Assembly: GCA_029935695.1 (NCBI GenBank)
Contig: JAOZJV010000294.1
Span: 1-5,134 of the forward strand
Direction of reading: 5' to 3'
Source: Candidatus Krumholzibacteriia bacterium
Lineage (GTDB): Bacteria; Krumholzibacteriota; Krumholzibacteriia; LZORAL124-64-63
DNA length: 5,134 nt
In this document: one piece after another, positions 1-5,134 of the stretch
Layout: each line of letters begins with the position of its first letter
How positions within the stretch are numbered: the first letter of the stretch is position 1
Notes under the pieces: generated by a model
What the model was told of the DNA's origin: nothing
What the model saw: the letters and a program-made list of their open reading frames with translations, nothing else
Database searches by the model: none
Made by a program: the position numbers and the translations under genes

Positions 1-350
1 ACTTTGGCAGAGGCCCCATCATCCAGTGATTCAGCCACGCGGGCTTCCTGGAAATACCACTGGCCGCTGAGGGGATGCTTGAGGCGGGGTGGTTTTTGGG
101 GTTGCGTGGATTTGGGCACAACAGTGGCCTGAACATCGGGCAATTGTTTGCGATTGATGTCAATATCTGAGCCAAGGTAACGGGAATCCAATTCGTCGGA
201 AACACCGCTGGTGTTGCGCAAGGTGTCCAGGGGAGCCGGGTTGGGGCCACTCTCCGCCCATAGGATGCCAGGCAGAAGCAGAAGGACAATCATCACCAAA
301 GGCGCAAAGTCCCGGGGTCTGGTTGATTGCTTTTGTTGGAGCCCTGACAT
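1..350 (-). CDS. Secreted/periplasmic protein of unknown function, N-terminal part only
   Basis: This frame stays open from an ATG at 348-350 to the left edge, giving 116 codons, so the C-terminus lies outside the window. The first 33 or so residues look like a Sec signal peptide: a basic N-region (KQSTRPR), a hydrophobic core (LVMIVLLLLPGIL) and a plausible signal peptidase I site after ILWA, before ESGPN. The exported part seen so far is hydrophilic and rich in Pro, Asp and Ser, with a KPPRLKHPLSGQWYF stretch and no motif I recognise. The Shine-Dalgarno sequence is weak: an AGGA sits only two bases before the ATG. No other upstream ATG or GTG in this frame looks better. The gene is divergent from the potassium-transport operon. 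I am fairly sure it is a real exported protein. Its function cannot be told from this fragment. Confidence 0.72.
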   Translation of the reverse strand, partial: MSGLQQKQSTRPRDFAPLVMIVLLLLPGILWAESGPNPAPLDTLRNTSGVSDELDSRYLGSDIDINRKQLPDVQATVVPKSTQPQKPPRLKHPLSGQWYFQEARVAESLDDGASAK

Positions 351-471
351 AATCCTGTGTTGAATCTTTCGTCTAATAGGTGGATGATCCCTGAAAATAA
401 TCTTTCTTCTTTCGGGTTATCGTACGTTTTTACCCGGAATTAATCATTTTTTTGCCCATGATCGGAAATAA
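351..471. promoter_or_regulatory. Divergent intergenic region between the secreted-protein gene and ktrB-like gene
   Basis: This 121-base spacer must hold the promoters for both flanking genes. Toward the right, a weak sigma70-like pair is TTGAAT at 360-365 with GATGAT at 383-388 (17-base spacer). An isolated AATAAT at 396-401 is a better -10 but has no good -35. Toward the left, TATTAG (minus strand, about 372-377) is a possible -10. A short inverted repeat, CGGGT at 413-417 and ACCCG at 432-436, flanks a CGTACG palindrome and could be a leader hairpin or an operator. The assignments are tentative. I see no riboswitch consensus here. Confidence 0.35.
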
Positions 472-2235
472 GTGAAGCTCCAAGCAACTGAACTGCCTCT
501 GCTGCGGGGAGGAATTCTGGCCACCGCCGGCTTGTGTGGGTTGGCGGGGATCCTTCTGGAGCATGGTACCTATCCCGGAGAAACAACAATTTTGGTGGCA
601 CGGGGACTCAGTCTTTGCGCCGTGTTGCTTTTCCTCGGAGAACAGGTGCTGTCCTGGCGGAATCTGGGTTCATTCAAAAAATATACGCGCAAGCGGTGGC
701 CTACCTTTGCTCTTTCAGTGTTGTTGGTTCTGGAGCTCACGGGCGCCTTGCTGGGCCGCGAATCCACCTGGATGGCAGCGGCCATGAAAAGTCTCCATGC
801 CACCGAACTGACTAATGCTTACCTGCTGATCATCCAGCTCTACATTGTCTCAGTGTTTGCTGTGGAATTGCCCCATATGCAGCAGCGCTTTGCCCGCTGG
901 AGGGTGCGGCCCGCTTTGGCCTTTGTCCTGGTTTTCCTGGTGTTGCTTATTTGCGGTACCGGGTTGTTGATGCTTCCCCGGGCCACTCCTGACAACCAGC
1001 CCATTACGTTATTGGACGCCCTCTTCACCTCAACCAGTGCTGTGTGTGTCACCGGTCTGGTGGTTCGCGACACCGGGTCCGGATTCACGATTTTTGGACA
1101 AACGGTTATTCTGGTGCTCATTCAACTGGGGGGATTGGGGATCATGTCCCTGACGGCCGCCTTGAGCTTGCTGCTGGGAAGAGGCATTGGTGTGCGCGAG
1201 AGCAGCCTGTTGCGAGAGGTCTTTCATGTACCAATGATGGTCGAAGTGGGCCGCATGGTGCGCATTATTATCCTGATGACCCTGACCATCGAGGCTGTGG
1301 GATCTGTGCTTTTGTACCAGGGGCTGGCAGGCAACCTCCCGGCCACAGGGGCGCGTCTATTCCATGCGGTGTTTCATTCGGTGAGCGCCTTCTGTAATGC
1401 CGGATTCAGTCTTTTTTCCGATTCCCTCATGAACCATGCTGGTCAACCGCTGGTGATGGGAACCATCTCGGGTTTGCTGGTCATCGGTGGATTGGGATTC
1501 GGCGTTGTTATTCAGATTTGGGCCTGGTTGAAAGGGCGCCTGCTGGATCGGCGCAATAAAAAACATCGGTTGGATTTGCATACCCAGGTGGTGGTGGTGG
1601 TCTCGGTGTTTCTCCTGGTGGGTGGTGGTCTGCTCCTGACTCTGCTGGAGTGGAACCACAGTCTCGCCGGGCAGCCGGTGGCCCTGAAAATGAGCCAGGC
1701 CTTTTTTCAATCGGCCACCTGCCGCACGGCCGGGTTCAACAGCATGGACCTGAATCTGTTAACCCCGGCATCCCTCTTTTTGATGATTATTTTAATGTTC
1801 ATTGGTGGGGCTCCCGGCAGCACCGCCGGCGGGGTCAAGGTCACTGCTCTGGCCATCGTCTGGGCCAACATCCGCTCGGTGGGCCGGGGAGTGACCAGGG
1901 TTCGCCTGGGGCGTTGGGAAATCGAACAGGTCCAAGTGCAGCGCAGCATGCTGGTTCTTTCAGCGGGCCTGGTTGTGGCTGCTGTTTCCATTTTCATTTT
2001 ATTGATCACCGAACGGCAGGATCTGTTGCCCACGGTGTTTGAAGTTTTTTCTGCCCTCGGTACCGTGGGACTTTCCCTGGGGCTGACGGCAAAGCTTTCG
2101 GTGGCGGGAAAACTGCTGGTGGCTGTTCTGATGTTCATGGGCCGGTTGGGACCGCTGACCCTGGCAGCAAGCCTGGTGGGCCGTTTAGCCGAACCGCGCA
2201 TTCGTTTCCCCAAGGGACGGATTCTCATTGGTTGA
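472..2235 (+). CDS. ktrB: Potassium uptake transporter membrane subunit, KtrB/TrkH family, with N-terminal extension
   Basis: This is the ion-conducting inner-membrane subunit of a Ktr/Trk-type potassium uptake system (587 residues). The core contains the four pore loops of the family, each with its filter glycine: CVTGL (G195), CNAGF (G311), CRTAGF (G421) and GTVGLS (G533). Also visible are the intramembrane gating loop GGAPGSTAGG (445-454) in the third repeat and the conserved FMGRLGPLTL (555-564) of the last helix, with its pore-lining Arg558. Eight core helices start near residue 147. KtrB proteins are usually about 450 residues. The excess is an N-terminal region of about 140 residues with roughly four further hydrophobic segments (about 12-30, 40-60, 77-94, 114-132). 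The GTG start follows an in-frame TAA directly, so no upstream start exists; GGA at 464-466 is a modest Shine-Dalgarno. It is followed after 19 bases by its RCK partner, so the two are surely an operon. The subfamily name KtrB rather than TrkH is inferred from the single-RCK partner. Confidence 0.93.
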   Translation: MKLQATELPLLRGGILATAGLCGLAGILLEHGTYPGETTILVARGLSLCAVLLFLGEQVLSWRNLGSFKKYTRKRWPTFALSVLLVLELTGALLGRESTWMAAAMKSLHATELTNAYLLIIQLYIVSVFAVELPHMQQRFARWRVRPALAFVLVFLVLLICGTGLLMLPRATPDNQPITLLDALFTSTSAVCVTGLVVRDTGSGFTIFGQTVILVLIQLGGLGIMSLTAALSLLLGRGIGVRESSLLREVFHVPMMVEVGRMVRIIILMTLTIEAVGSVLLYQGLAGNLPATGARLFHAVFHSVSAFCNAGFSLFSDSLMNHAGQPLVMGTISGLLVIGGLGFGVVIQIWAWLKGRLLDRRNKKHRLDLHTQVVVVVSVFLLVGGGLLLTLLEWNHSLAGQPVALKMSQAFFQSATCRTAGFNSMDLNLLTPASLFLMIILMFIGGAPGSTAGGVKVTALAIVWANIRSVGRGVTRVRLGRWEIEQVQVQRSMLVLSAGLVVAAVSIFILLITERQDLLPTVFEVFSALGTVGLSLGLTAKLSVAGKLLVAVLMFMGRLGPLTLAASLVGRLAEPRIRFPKGRILIG

Positions 2236-2254
2236 TGAAAGGTTGTGATGTTGC

Positions 2255-2926
2255 ATGTTGAAAGTGGCTGTTTTGGGTCTGGGACGTTTTGGACAAGCCG
2301 TGGCAAGGGAGCTGAATGTTCAGGGGGCCGAGGTCCTGGCCATTGACCGCAATGTGAACAAGGTCAATGAAATCATTCAGGAAGTGGATGAAGCGGAGAG
2401 TTTTGATGCCACAAATCCCAGCCTGCTGGCCAGCCGGAATATTGGCAAAATGGATGCGGTGGTCGTTGCCATCGGCAGTAATTTTGAAGCCAGTGTTCTG
2501 GTCACCATGCACTGCCATGAATTGGGTGTGCCCCTGGTGTGTGCCAAAGCCCTGAATGAAGATCAGGCTGATGTCTTGCGCAAAGTGGGAGCCGACAAGG
2601 TGATCAAACCTGAAGAAGACGTGGGTGAGCACCTGGCGCGTCATCTTACACACGAATCAGTGCTGGACTTTGTGGAGCTGCCTCAAGACTACAGCATTCG
2701 TCGCCTGGTTGTGCCCCAGGAATGGGTGGGCCAAAGCCTTGGGCAGTTGAATGTTTTAAACGAACACAAACTCAATATCATTCAGATTATTCGCCGGGGA
2801 GAACCGGAGGCGGATGGGCGTTGGGCCGAAATCAAACTGCCCTTGCCCGATGGGGAAACGGTTTTTCAGGATGGGGATGAAATGGAAGTCATCGGCACAA
2901 ACAAGCAATTGGGTAAATTAGAGTGA
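2255..2926 (+). CDS. ktrA: Potassium uptake regulatory subunit, single-RCK KtrA/TrkA-type protein
   Basis: This is the cytosolic regulatory subunit (223 residues) expected to assemble as a ring under the KtrB dimer and control potassium flux by nucleotide binding. Residues 1 to about 120 form an RCK_N Rossmann domain: beta-strand LKVAVLGLGRFG with the dinucleotide loop G8-x-G10-x-x-G13, an acidic D31 at the end of the second strand that would hold the ribose, DAT at 51-53, the VVVAIG strand at 69-74, and GADKVIKPEEDVGEHLA near 112-128. Residues from about 138 to 220 form an RCK_C (TrkA_C) domain ending in DGDEMEVIG. The length is that of KtrA, which has one RCK unit, and not of TrkA, which has two. 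An in-frame TGA at 2246-2248 makes ATG 2255 the first possible start. The only Shine-Dalgarno-like run (AAAGG, 2238-2242) is rather far upstream at 12 bases, so translational coupling to ktrB is plausible. The ligand (ATP/ADP, NAD or other) cannot be read from sequence. Confidence 0.94.
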   Translation: MLKVAVLGLGRFGQAVARELNVQGAEVLAIDRNVNKVNEIIQEVDEAESFDATNPSLLASRNIGKMDAVVVAIGSNFEASVLVTMHCHELGVPLVCAKALNEDQADVLRKVGADKVIKPEEDVGEHLARHLTHESVLDFVELPQDYSIRRLVVPQEWVGQSLGQLNVLNEHKLNIIQIIRRGEPEADGRWAEIKLPLPDGETVFQDGDEMEVIGTNKQLGKLE

Positions 2927-2935
2927 AAAAATAAC

Positions 2936-2965
2936 TTGAGAATTGTGACTGTCTGGGGCTACTCT
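2936..2965 (+). promoter_or_regulatory. Possible weak sigma70-like promoter for the lipoprotein gene
   Basis: TTGAGA at 2936-2941 matches the -35 consensus in five of six positions. The only -10 candidate at a sensible distance is TACTCT at 2960-2965 (18-base spacer), which matches poorly (three of six). If used, transcription would start near 2972. The transcript would then include the large hairpin but not the 5' strand of the outer stem. Read-through from ktrA is an alternative, since no intrinsic terminator is seen after that gene. Confidence 0.25.
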
Positions 2966-3058
2966 CGGGCGTCATATGGTCCGGCCCGGGTGCGGGGTGC
3001 TTTTGGGAGCACCTGTCATCCGGGCCTGATATGGAGTCAGGCATAAGGGGCGAGAGCC
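2957..3058 (+). other. Strong predicted RNA stem-loop in the leader of the OmpA-like lipoprotein gene
   Basis: Most of the 151-base spacer (2927-3077) folds on paper into one nested structure. The innermost hairpin is GGTGCT (2996-3001) with AGCACC (3008-3013), loop TTTGGG. Around it lies a 10-bp stem, GGCCCGGGTG (2983-2992) with CATCCGGGCC (3017-3026), with one G-U pair. Next is CATAT (2973-2977) with ATATG (3029-3033). An outer stem pairs CTCTCG (2962-2967) with CGAGAG (3051-3056), extended by GG/CC across a three-base bulge. An unpaired purine-rich stretch (3034-3050) is left within the outer stem. No T-run follows, so it is not a typical intrinsic terminator. It could be a 5' leader that regulates or stabilises the lipoprotein mRNA, a 3' stabiliser of the ktr message, a small RNA, or a DNA-level element. 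I do not recognise it as a known riboswitch class, nor as SRP RNA. The folding was done by eye. Confidence 0.6.
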
Positions 3059-3062
3059 AATC

Positions 3063-3069
3063 AAAGGAG
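3063..3069 (+). promoter_or_regulatory. Strong Shine-Dalgarno that fixes the GTG start at 3078
   Basis: AAAGGAG ends eight bases before GTG 3078, an ideal spacing. The longer in-frame reading from GTG 3069 would begin inside this ribosome binding site, so the 3078 start is preferred. That choice also gives a compact, correctly built lipoprotein signal peptide. Confidence 0.8.
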
Positions 3070-3077
3070 TGAATTCC

Positions 3078-3701
3078 GTGAATAACTACAGAAAGTTTGC
3101 GCTGGTGGCGCTGCTGGTGGCCTTGGTGGCCATGGCGGGCTGTTCCTGCAAAGAGTACGAAGAGCAGATTATGCAACTGGATGCCCAGATTGCTGAACTG
3201 CAAAAAGAAATTGCCAATGATGAAGCGGTTATCACCGAACGCAATGCCATGGTTGATGAGTTGAACTCCAACCTTGATGGTTGCAAGGCTGACAATGCCA
3301 TTCTCATTGAAGAGAATGAAGAAGTTATCATGATCACCGTGCAGTCCGAGCTGGGCTTTGTGGCCAGTGGCGTAGGTGTTCGCGAAGAGATGGTGCCTGT
3401 TCTTGAGAGCATCGCCATGACCATCAACAATCACCCCGGCTGGGATGTATACGTGGAAGGTTACACCGATAACCGCAAGGTCAAGGAAGAGTACCAGGAG
3501 TACTATCCTTCCAACTGGGAAATGGGTGCTTTCCGCTCCTGCGCCGTGGTCCGGTACATGACCGGTCAAATGGGCATGGATCCCGAACGCTTTGCTGCTG
3601 TCAGTTTTGGTCCCAATCGCGCCATTGCCGACAACGACACCGAAGAGGGTCGCAAAGCAAACCGCCGCGTGCGTTTCATGCTTTACAAGTCTGATTACTA
3701 A
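3078..3701 (+). CDS. OmpA/MotB-family peptidoglycan-binding lipoprotein with coiled-coil stalk
   Basis: This 207-residue protein begins with a lipoprotein signal peptide: MNNYRKF, a hydrophobic stretch, then the lipobox MAGC with the lipidated Cys22. The +2 residue is Ser, which in E. coli-type sorting means outer-membrane retention. Residues about 26-88 form a heptad-like, strongly charged coiled coil (QLDAQIAELQKEIAND and onward). Residues about 92-203 are an OmpA C-terminal-like domain with VEGYTDN (Asp131), NWEMGAFRS (Arg153), GMDPERFAAVSFGPNRAIADN and the terminal NRRVRF. By alignment to the family, Asp131 and Arg153 occupy the diaminopimelate-binding positions. The seven-residue longer gap between them, holding YYPSNWE, is MotB-like and not Pal-like. 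There is no transmembrane helix as in true MotB, so a flagellar stator role is unlikely. The likely job is tethering the outer membrane to the cell wall. It has its own strong ribosome binding site and its own terminator, so it is probably monocistronic. Confidence 0.9.
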   Translation: MNNYRKFALVALLVALVAMAGCSCKEYEEQIMQLDAQIAELQKEIANDEAVITERNAMVDELNSNLDGCKADNAILIEENEEVIMITVQSELGFVASGVGVREEMVPVLESIAMTINNHPGWDVYVEGYTDNRKVKEEYQEYYPSNWEMGAFRSCAVVRYMTGQMGMDPERFAAVSFGPNRAIADNDTEEGRKANRRVRFMLYKSDY

Positions 3702-3720
3702 AAATCAGCAGCTTCTGATT
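3700..3720 (-). terminator. Possible weak terminator of the desulfurase gene
   Basis: Read on the minus strand, AATCAG (3720-3715) and CTGATT (3708-3703) form a six-bp hairpin with loop AAGCTG. The sequence then runs into a short T-tract of five T including the end of the stem (3704-3700). It lies about 45 bases past the desulfurase stop and touches the stop codon of the lipoprotein gene. The stem is AT-rich and short. The larger hairpin at 3726-3759 is also transcribed on this strand but is followed only by CTTTG. Confidence 0.35.
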
Positions 3721-3721
3721 C

Positions 3722-3765
3722 AAAGCTCCCGGATTGATCTTCACCGATTGGTCCGGGAGTTTTTT
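3722..3765 (+). terminator. Intrinsic terminator of the lipoprotein gene
   Basis: CTCCCGGA (3726-3733) pairs perfectly with TCCGGGAG (3752-3759), and six T follow (3760-3765). The upstream AAAG (3722-3725) can extend the stem by pairing with the T-run. It lies 24 bases past the lipoprotein stop codon. The last two T of the run are also part of the stop codon of the convergent desulfurase gene. Confidence 0.88.
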
Positions 3766-4909
3766 ATAAGGAAGCCAAAGCTTCCAGTAAAATATCAATT
3801 TGCCCGGGAGTATTGAATGGACCTGGGCTGATGCGGATGGTGCCACCGTTCTGGGTTGCCATGGCTTCATGGACCAGGGGAGCGCATTGCAATCCCGTTC
3901 TTACGGCAATATTCCAATCGGCATCCAGGAACATGCCTGCCTTGGCTGGATCCATTCCTTCAATCACCAGGGATGTCACCGACAACCGACCGGCCAGGCT
4001 GATGTCGGTTTCTCCTTCTTCAAGGCCAATGATGCGCACCGAAGGGATTGTGCTGATGCCGGCAAGCAGCCGGTTGCTCAGATTGTTTTCAATGCCTGCA
4101 GGGTCATGGCTCTGCAACCAATCCAGCCCGGCGTTCAATCCGGCAAGGCCAGCGGTGTTCAAGGTTCCGGCTTCCAACCGGTAGGGATATTCTTCCAGGT
4201 GGCTTCGTTGGGCGCTGCGCACACCCGTCCCACCCCACCGGATGGGACGTACATCCACATTTTTCCCTACCAGCAAACCACCACATCCCGTGGGCCCCAT
4301 CAGTCCTTTATGGCCGGTGAAAGCAAGCAGGTCAGTGGAGGTGGAGGACATGTCCACCGGTATGACCCCTGCTGTCTGGGCCGCATCCAGCAGGAATAGG
4401 ATGCCTTTGGACCGACAAAGTTCCCCGATCCGGGCCACCGGTTGAATGGTGCCGAGCACATTGCTGGCGTGGGTCATGATGACCAGGCGGGTTTCGGGTC
4501 GCAGCAGTTTTTCTACGGTGGCCGGATGCACAAAACCCCTTTCATCGCACGGCGCAAGATCGTGACTGATGCCATGTCTCTGCAATTCAAAGAGCGGCCT
4601 CAGCACTGAGTTGTGTTCCAGAACCGTGGAGACCACATGGTCTCCCGGCTGGCAAACACCCTGGATGGCGAGGTTCAAAGCTTCGGTGGCGTTGGAGGTG
4701 AAAACAACCCGGTTGGGGTCTTTTTCCGGCTGGTTGAAGAATTCTGACAGTCGCAGCCGCAACGCATCAATGCGGTTGCCGGCCCGCAGGCTCAGGTCAA
4801 AACCGGAACGCCCGGGGTTGACAGCTTCGGTGAGCAGAAAATCCCGCATGGCATCGGCCACGGACTCGGGCTTGGGAAAGGAGGTGGCGGCGTTATCCAG
4901 ATATATCAT
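3764..4909 (-). CDS. PLP-dependent cysteine desulfurase family protein (class V aminotransferase fold)
   Basis: This 381-residue enzyme should remove sulfur (or selenium) from cysteine-type substrates using pyridoxal phosphate and pass it on as a persulfide. It opens with the family signature YLDNAATSFPKP (3-14). TSNATEALN (71-79) is the phosphate-binding region. EHNSV (99-102) carries the His99 that stacks on the cofactor. DAAQTAGV (175-182) gives Asp175 and Gln178 for the pyridine ring. TGHKGLMGP (198-206) holds the Schiff-base Lys201. VRTGLQCAP (336-344) contains the probable sulfur-accepting Cys342. GGTIRISPGPFNT near the end is typical of the SufS-like subgroup annotated as cysteine desulfurase family protein (EF2568-like, TIGR01977). 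No scaffold, SufE, IscU or selD gene is within the window, so the acceptor is unknown. The ATG at 4907-4909 has only a weak purine-rich upstream region. The length is normal for the family and no catalytic residue is missing. Confidence 0.92.
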   Translation of the reverse strand: MIYLDNAATSFPKPESVADAMRDFLLTEAVNPGRSGFDLSLRAGNRIDALRLRLSEFFNQPEKDPNRVVFTSNATEALNLAIQGVCQPGDHVVSTVLEHNSVLRPLFELQRHGISHDLAPCDERGFVHPATVEKLLRPETRLVIMTHASNVLGTIQPVARIGELCRSKGILFLLDAAQTAGVIPVDMSSTSTDLLAFTGHKGLMGPTGCGGLLVGKNVDVRPIRWGGTGVRSAQRSHLEEYPYRLEAGTLNTAGLAGLNAGLDWLQSHDPAGIENNLSNRLLAGISTIPSVRIIGLEEGETDISLAGRLSVTSLVIEGMDPAKAGMFLDADWNIAVRTGLQCAPLVHEAMATQNGGTIRISPGPFNTPGQIDILLEALASL

Positions 4910-4956
4910 GATTGGTTCATCTTCGCTTGCTGATTTTTGATGATTTCCAGACTATG

Positions 4957-4984
4957 AGTATCCAAGGAGAGTCCATGTCGTCAA
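4957..4984 (-). promoter_or_regulatory. Probable sigma70-like promoter of the desulfurase gene
   Basis: On the minus strand, TTGACG (4984-4979) and GATACT (4962-4957) are separated by 16 bases. This places a start of transcription near 4950 and gives a leader of about 40 bases before the ATG at 4909. Five of six -35 and four of six -10 positions match consensus. Confidence 0.5.
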
Positions 4985-5025
4985 GGGAATCGTTTGGCGT
5001 CTTGTAAAATTGACTTTCTCTGTCC

Positions 5026-5055
5026 TTGAATAAAACGCCGGTTGACCTCTACAAT
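5026..5055 (+). promoter_or_regulatory. Probable sigma70-like promoter of the right-edge gene
   Basis: TTGAAT (5026-5031) and TACAAT (5050-5055) are separated by 18 bases. The -10 matches consensus in five of six positions and the -35 in four. Transcription would begin near 5062, about 34 bases before the GTG at 5096. A second -35-like TTGACT at 5010-5015 lacks a good partner. Confidence 0.5.
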
Positions 5056-5095
5056 GGAAAAAATGTTCGTCACCACATCCAAAAGGGAGATCGCC

Positions 5096-5134
5096 GTGGG
5101 AAAAAGAATCATAATTTTAAATATCTTGCTGGTT
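5096..5134 (+). CDS. Start of a gene with a signal-peptide-like N-terminus, cut by the window edge
   Basis: Thirteen codons are visible from GTG 5096, reading MGKRIIILNILLV: two basic residues followed by a hydrophobic run, as at the start of a signal peptide or membrane anchor. GGGAG at 5085-5089 is a good Shine-Dalgarno at six bases. The frame is open upstream, and in-frame ATGs at 5054 and 5063 are alternatives. However, they lack ribosome binding sites, and the first overlaps the best -10 element. Their extra residues would also put charged sequence in front of the hydrophobic core. Function is unknown. Confidence 0.6.
   Translation, partial: MGKRIIILNILLV

Noticed and set aside
351..471. 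c-di-AMP (ydaO-type) or other riboswitch before the potassium genes
   Set aside because: Such elements are known before ktr genes in other bacteria. However, this spacer is too short to hold a promoter plus that aptamer, and none of the expected paired elements is visible.
1707..2306. 199-codon minus-strand open frame opposite the end of ktrB
   Set aside because: It is antisense to a well-conserved transporter. Its product is rich in Arg, Pro and Thr with no domain, as expected from a shadow of a GC-rich gene.
2976..3029. 17-residue open frame lying inside the big hairpin (ATG 2976)
   Set aside because: It has no Shine-Dalgarno and its start would be buried in the stem. The symmetric pairing explains the sequence better than coding does.
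3031..3072. 13-residue open frame (ATG 3031) ending within the lipoprotein ribosome binding site
   Set aside because: It has no Shine-Dalgarno or recognisable peptide motif. An overlap of this kind is easily due to chance, although leader-peptide coupling cannot be strictly excluded.
3069..3077. Earlier GTG start at 3069 for the lipoprotein
   Set aside because: That GTG overlaps the AAAGGAG ribosome binding site itself and has no site of its own. GTG 3078 is ideally spaced.
2889..3569. 226-codon minus-strand open frame opposite the lipoprotein gene
   Set aside because: The plus-strand protein has a lipobox, coiled coil and OmpA-like motifs. The antisense product has no recognisable motif and is His-rich, which is a shadow pattern.
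3800..4399. 199-codon plus-strand open frame opposite the desulfurase
   Set aside because: The minus-strand frame contains every catalytic motif of the PLP family. The plus-strand frame has no motif and no ribosome binding site.
4910..5095. Short peptide gene in the divergent spacer (for example minus-strand ATG 4976-4974, 19 codons)
   Set aside because: It has no ribosome binding site and lies across the predicted promoter of the desulfurase gene.

Overview
This window contains four complete genes and two genes cut by its edges. It looks like ordinary chromosome of a Gram-negative (two-membrane) bacterium. The main evidence for that is a lipoprotein with an OmpA/MotB-type peptidoglycan-binding domain. 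Base composition is moderately GC-rich, and three of the six starts appear to be GTG. The sequence alone does not fix the phylum. A deltaproteobacterial or FCB-like source would fit, but that is a guess.

Layout. A secreted protein of unknown function runs leftward off the left edge (1-350, minus). After a 121-base divergent spacer comes a two-gene potassium-uptake operon on the plus strand: a KtrB/TrkH-type membrane subunit (472-2235) and, 19 bases later, its single-RCK cytosolic regulator of the KtrA/TrkA type (2255-2926). A 151-base spacer follows, most of which can fold into one large GC-rich RNA hairpin. It leads into a plus-strand lipoprotein with a coiled-coil stalk and an OmpA-like C-terminal domain (3078-3701). 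That gene ends in a clear intrinsic terminator, which overlaps the stop codon of a convergent minus-strand PLP enzyme of the cysteine desulfurase (SufS/NifS-like) family (3764-4909). The final 186-base divergent spacer carries recognisable promoter-like elements in both directions and leads to the first 13 codons of a plus-strand gene with a signal-peptide-like start (5096 to the edge).

How the genes relate. The two potassium genes clearly work together: the RCK protein is expected to form a ring on the cytoplasmic face of the KtrB dimer and gate it by nucleotide binding. The other genes look like independent transcription units with no evident shared pathway. I see no mobile element, CRISPR array, tRNA or rRNA, and no convincing new multi-gene system. 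The items most worth a second look are the structured RNA leader before the lipoprotein gene and the N-terminal membrane extension of the KtrB-like protein, about 140 residues long.
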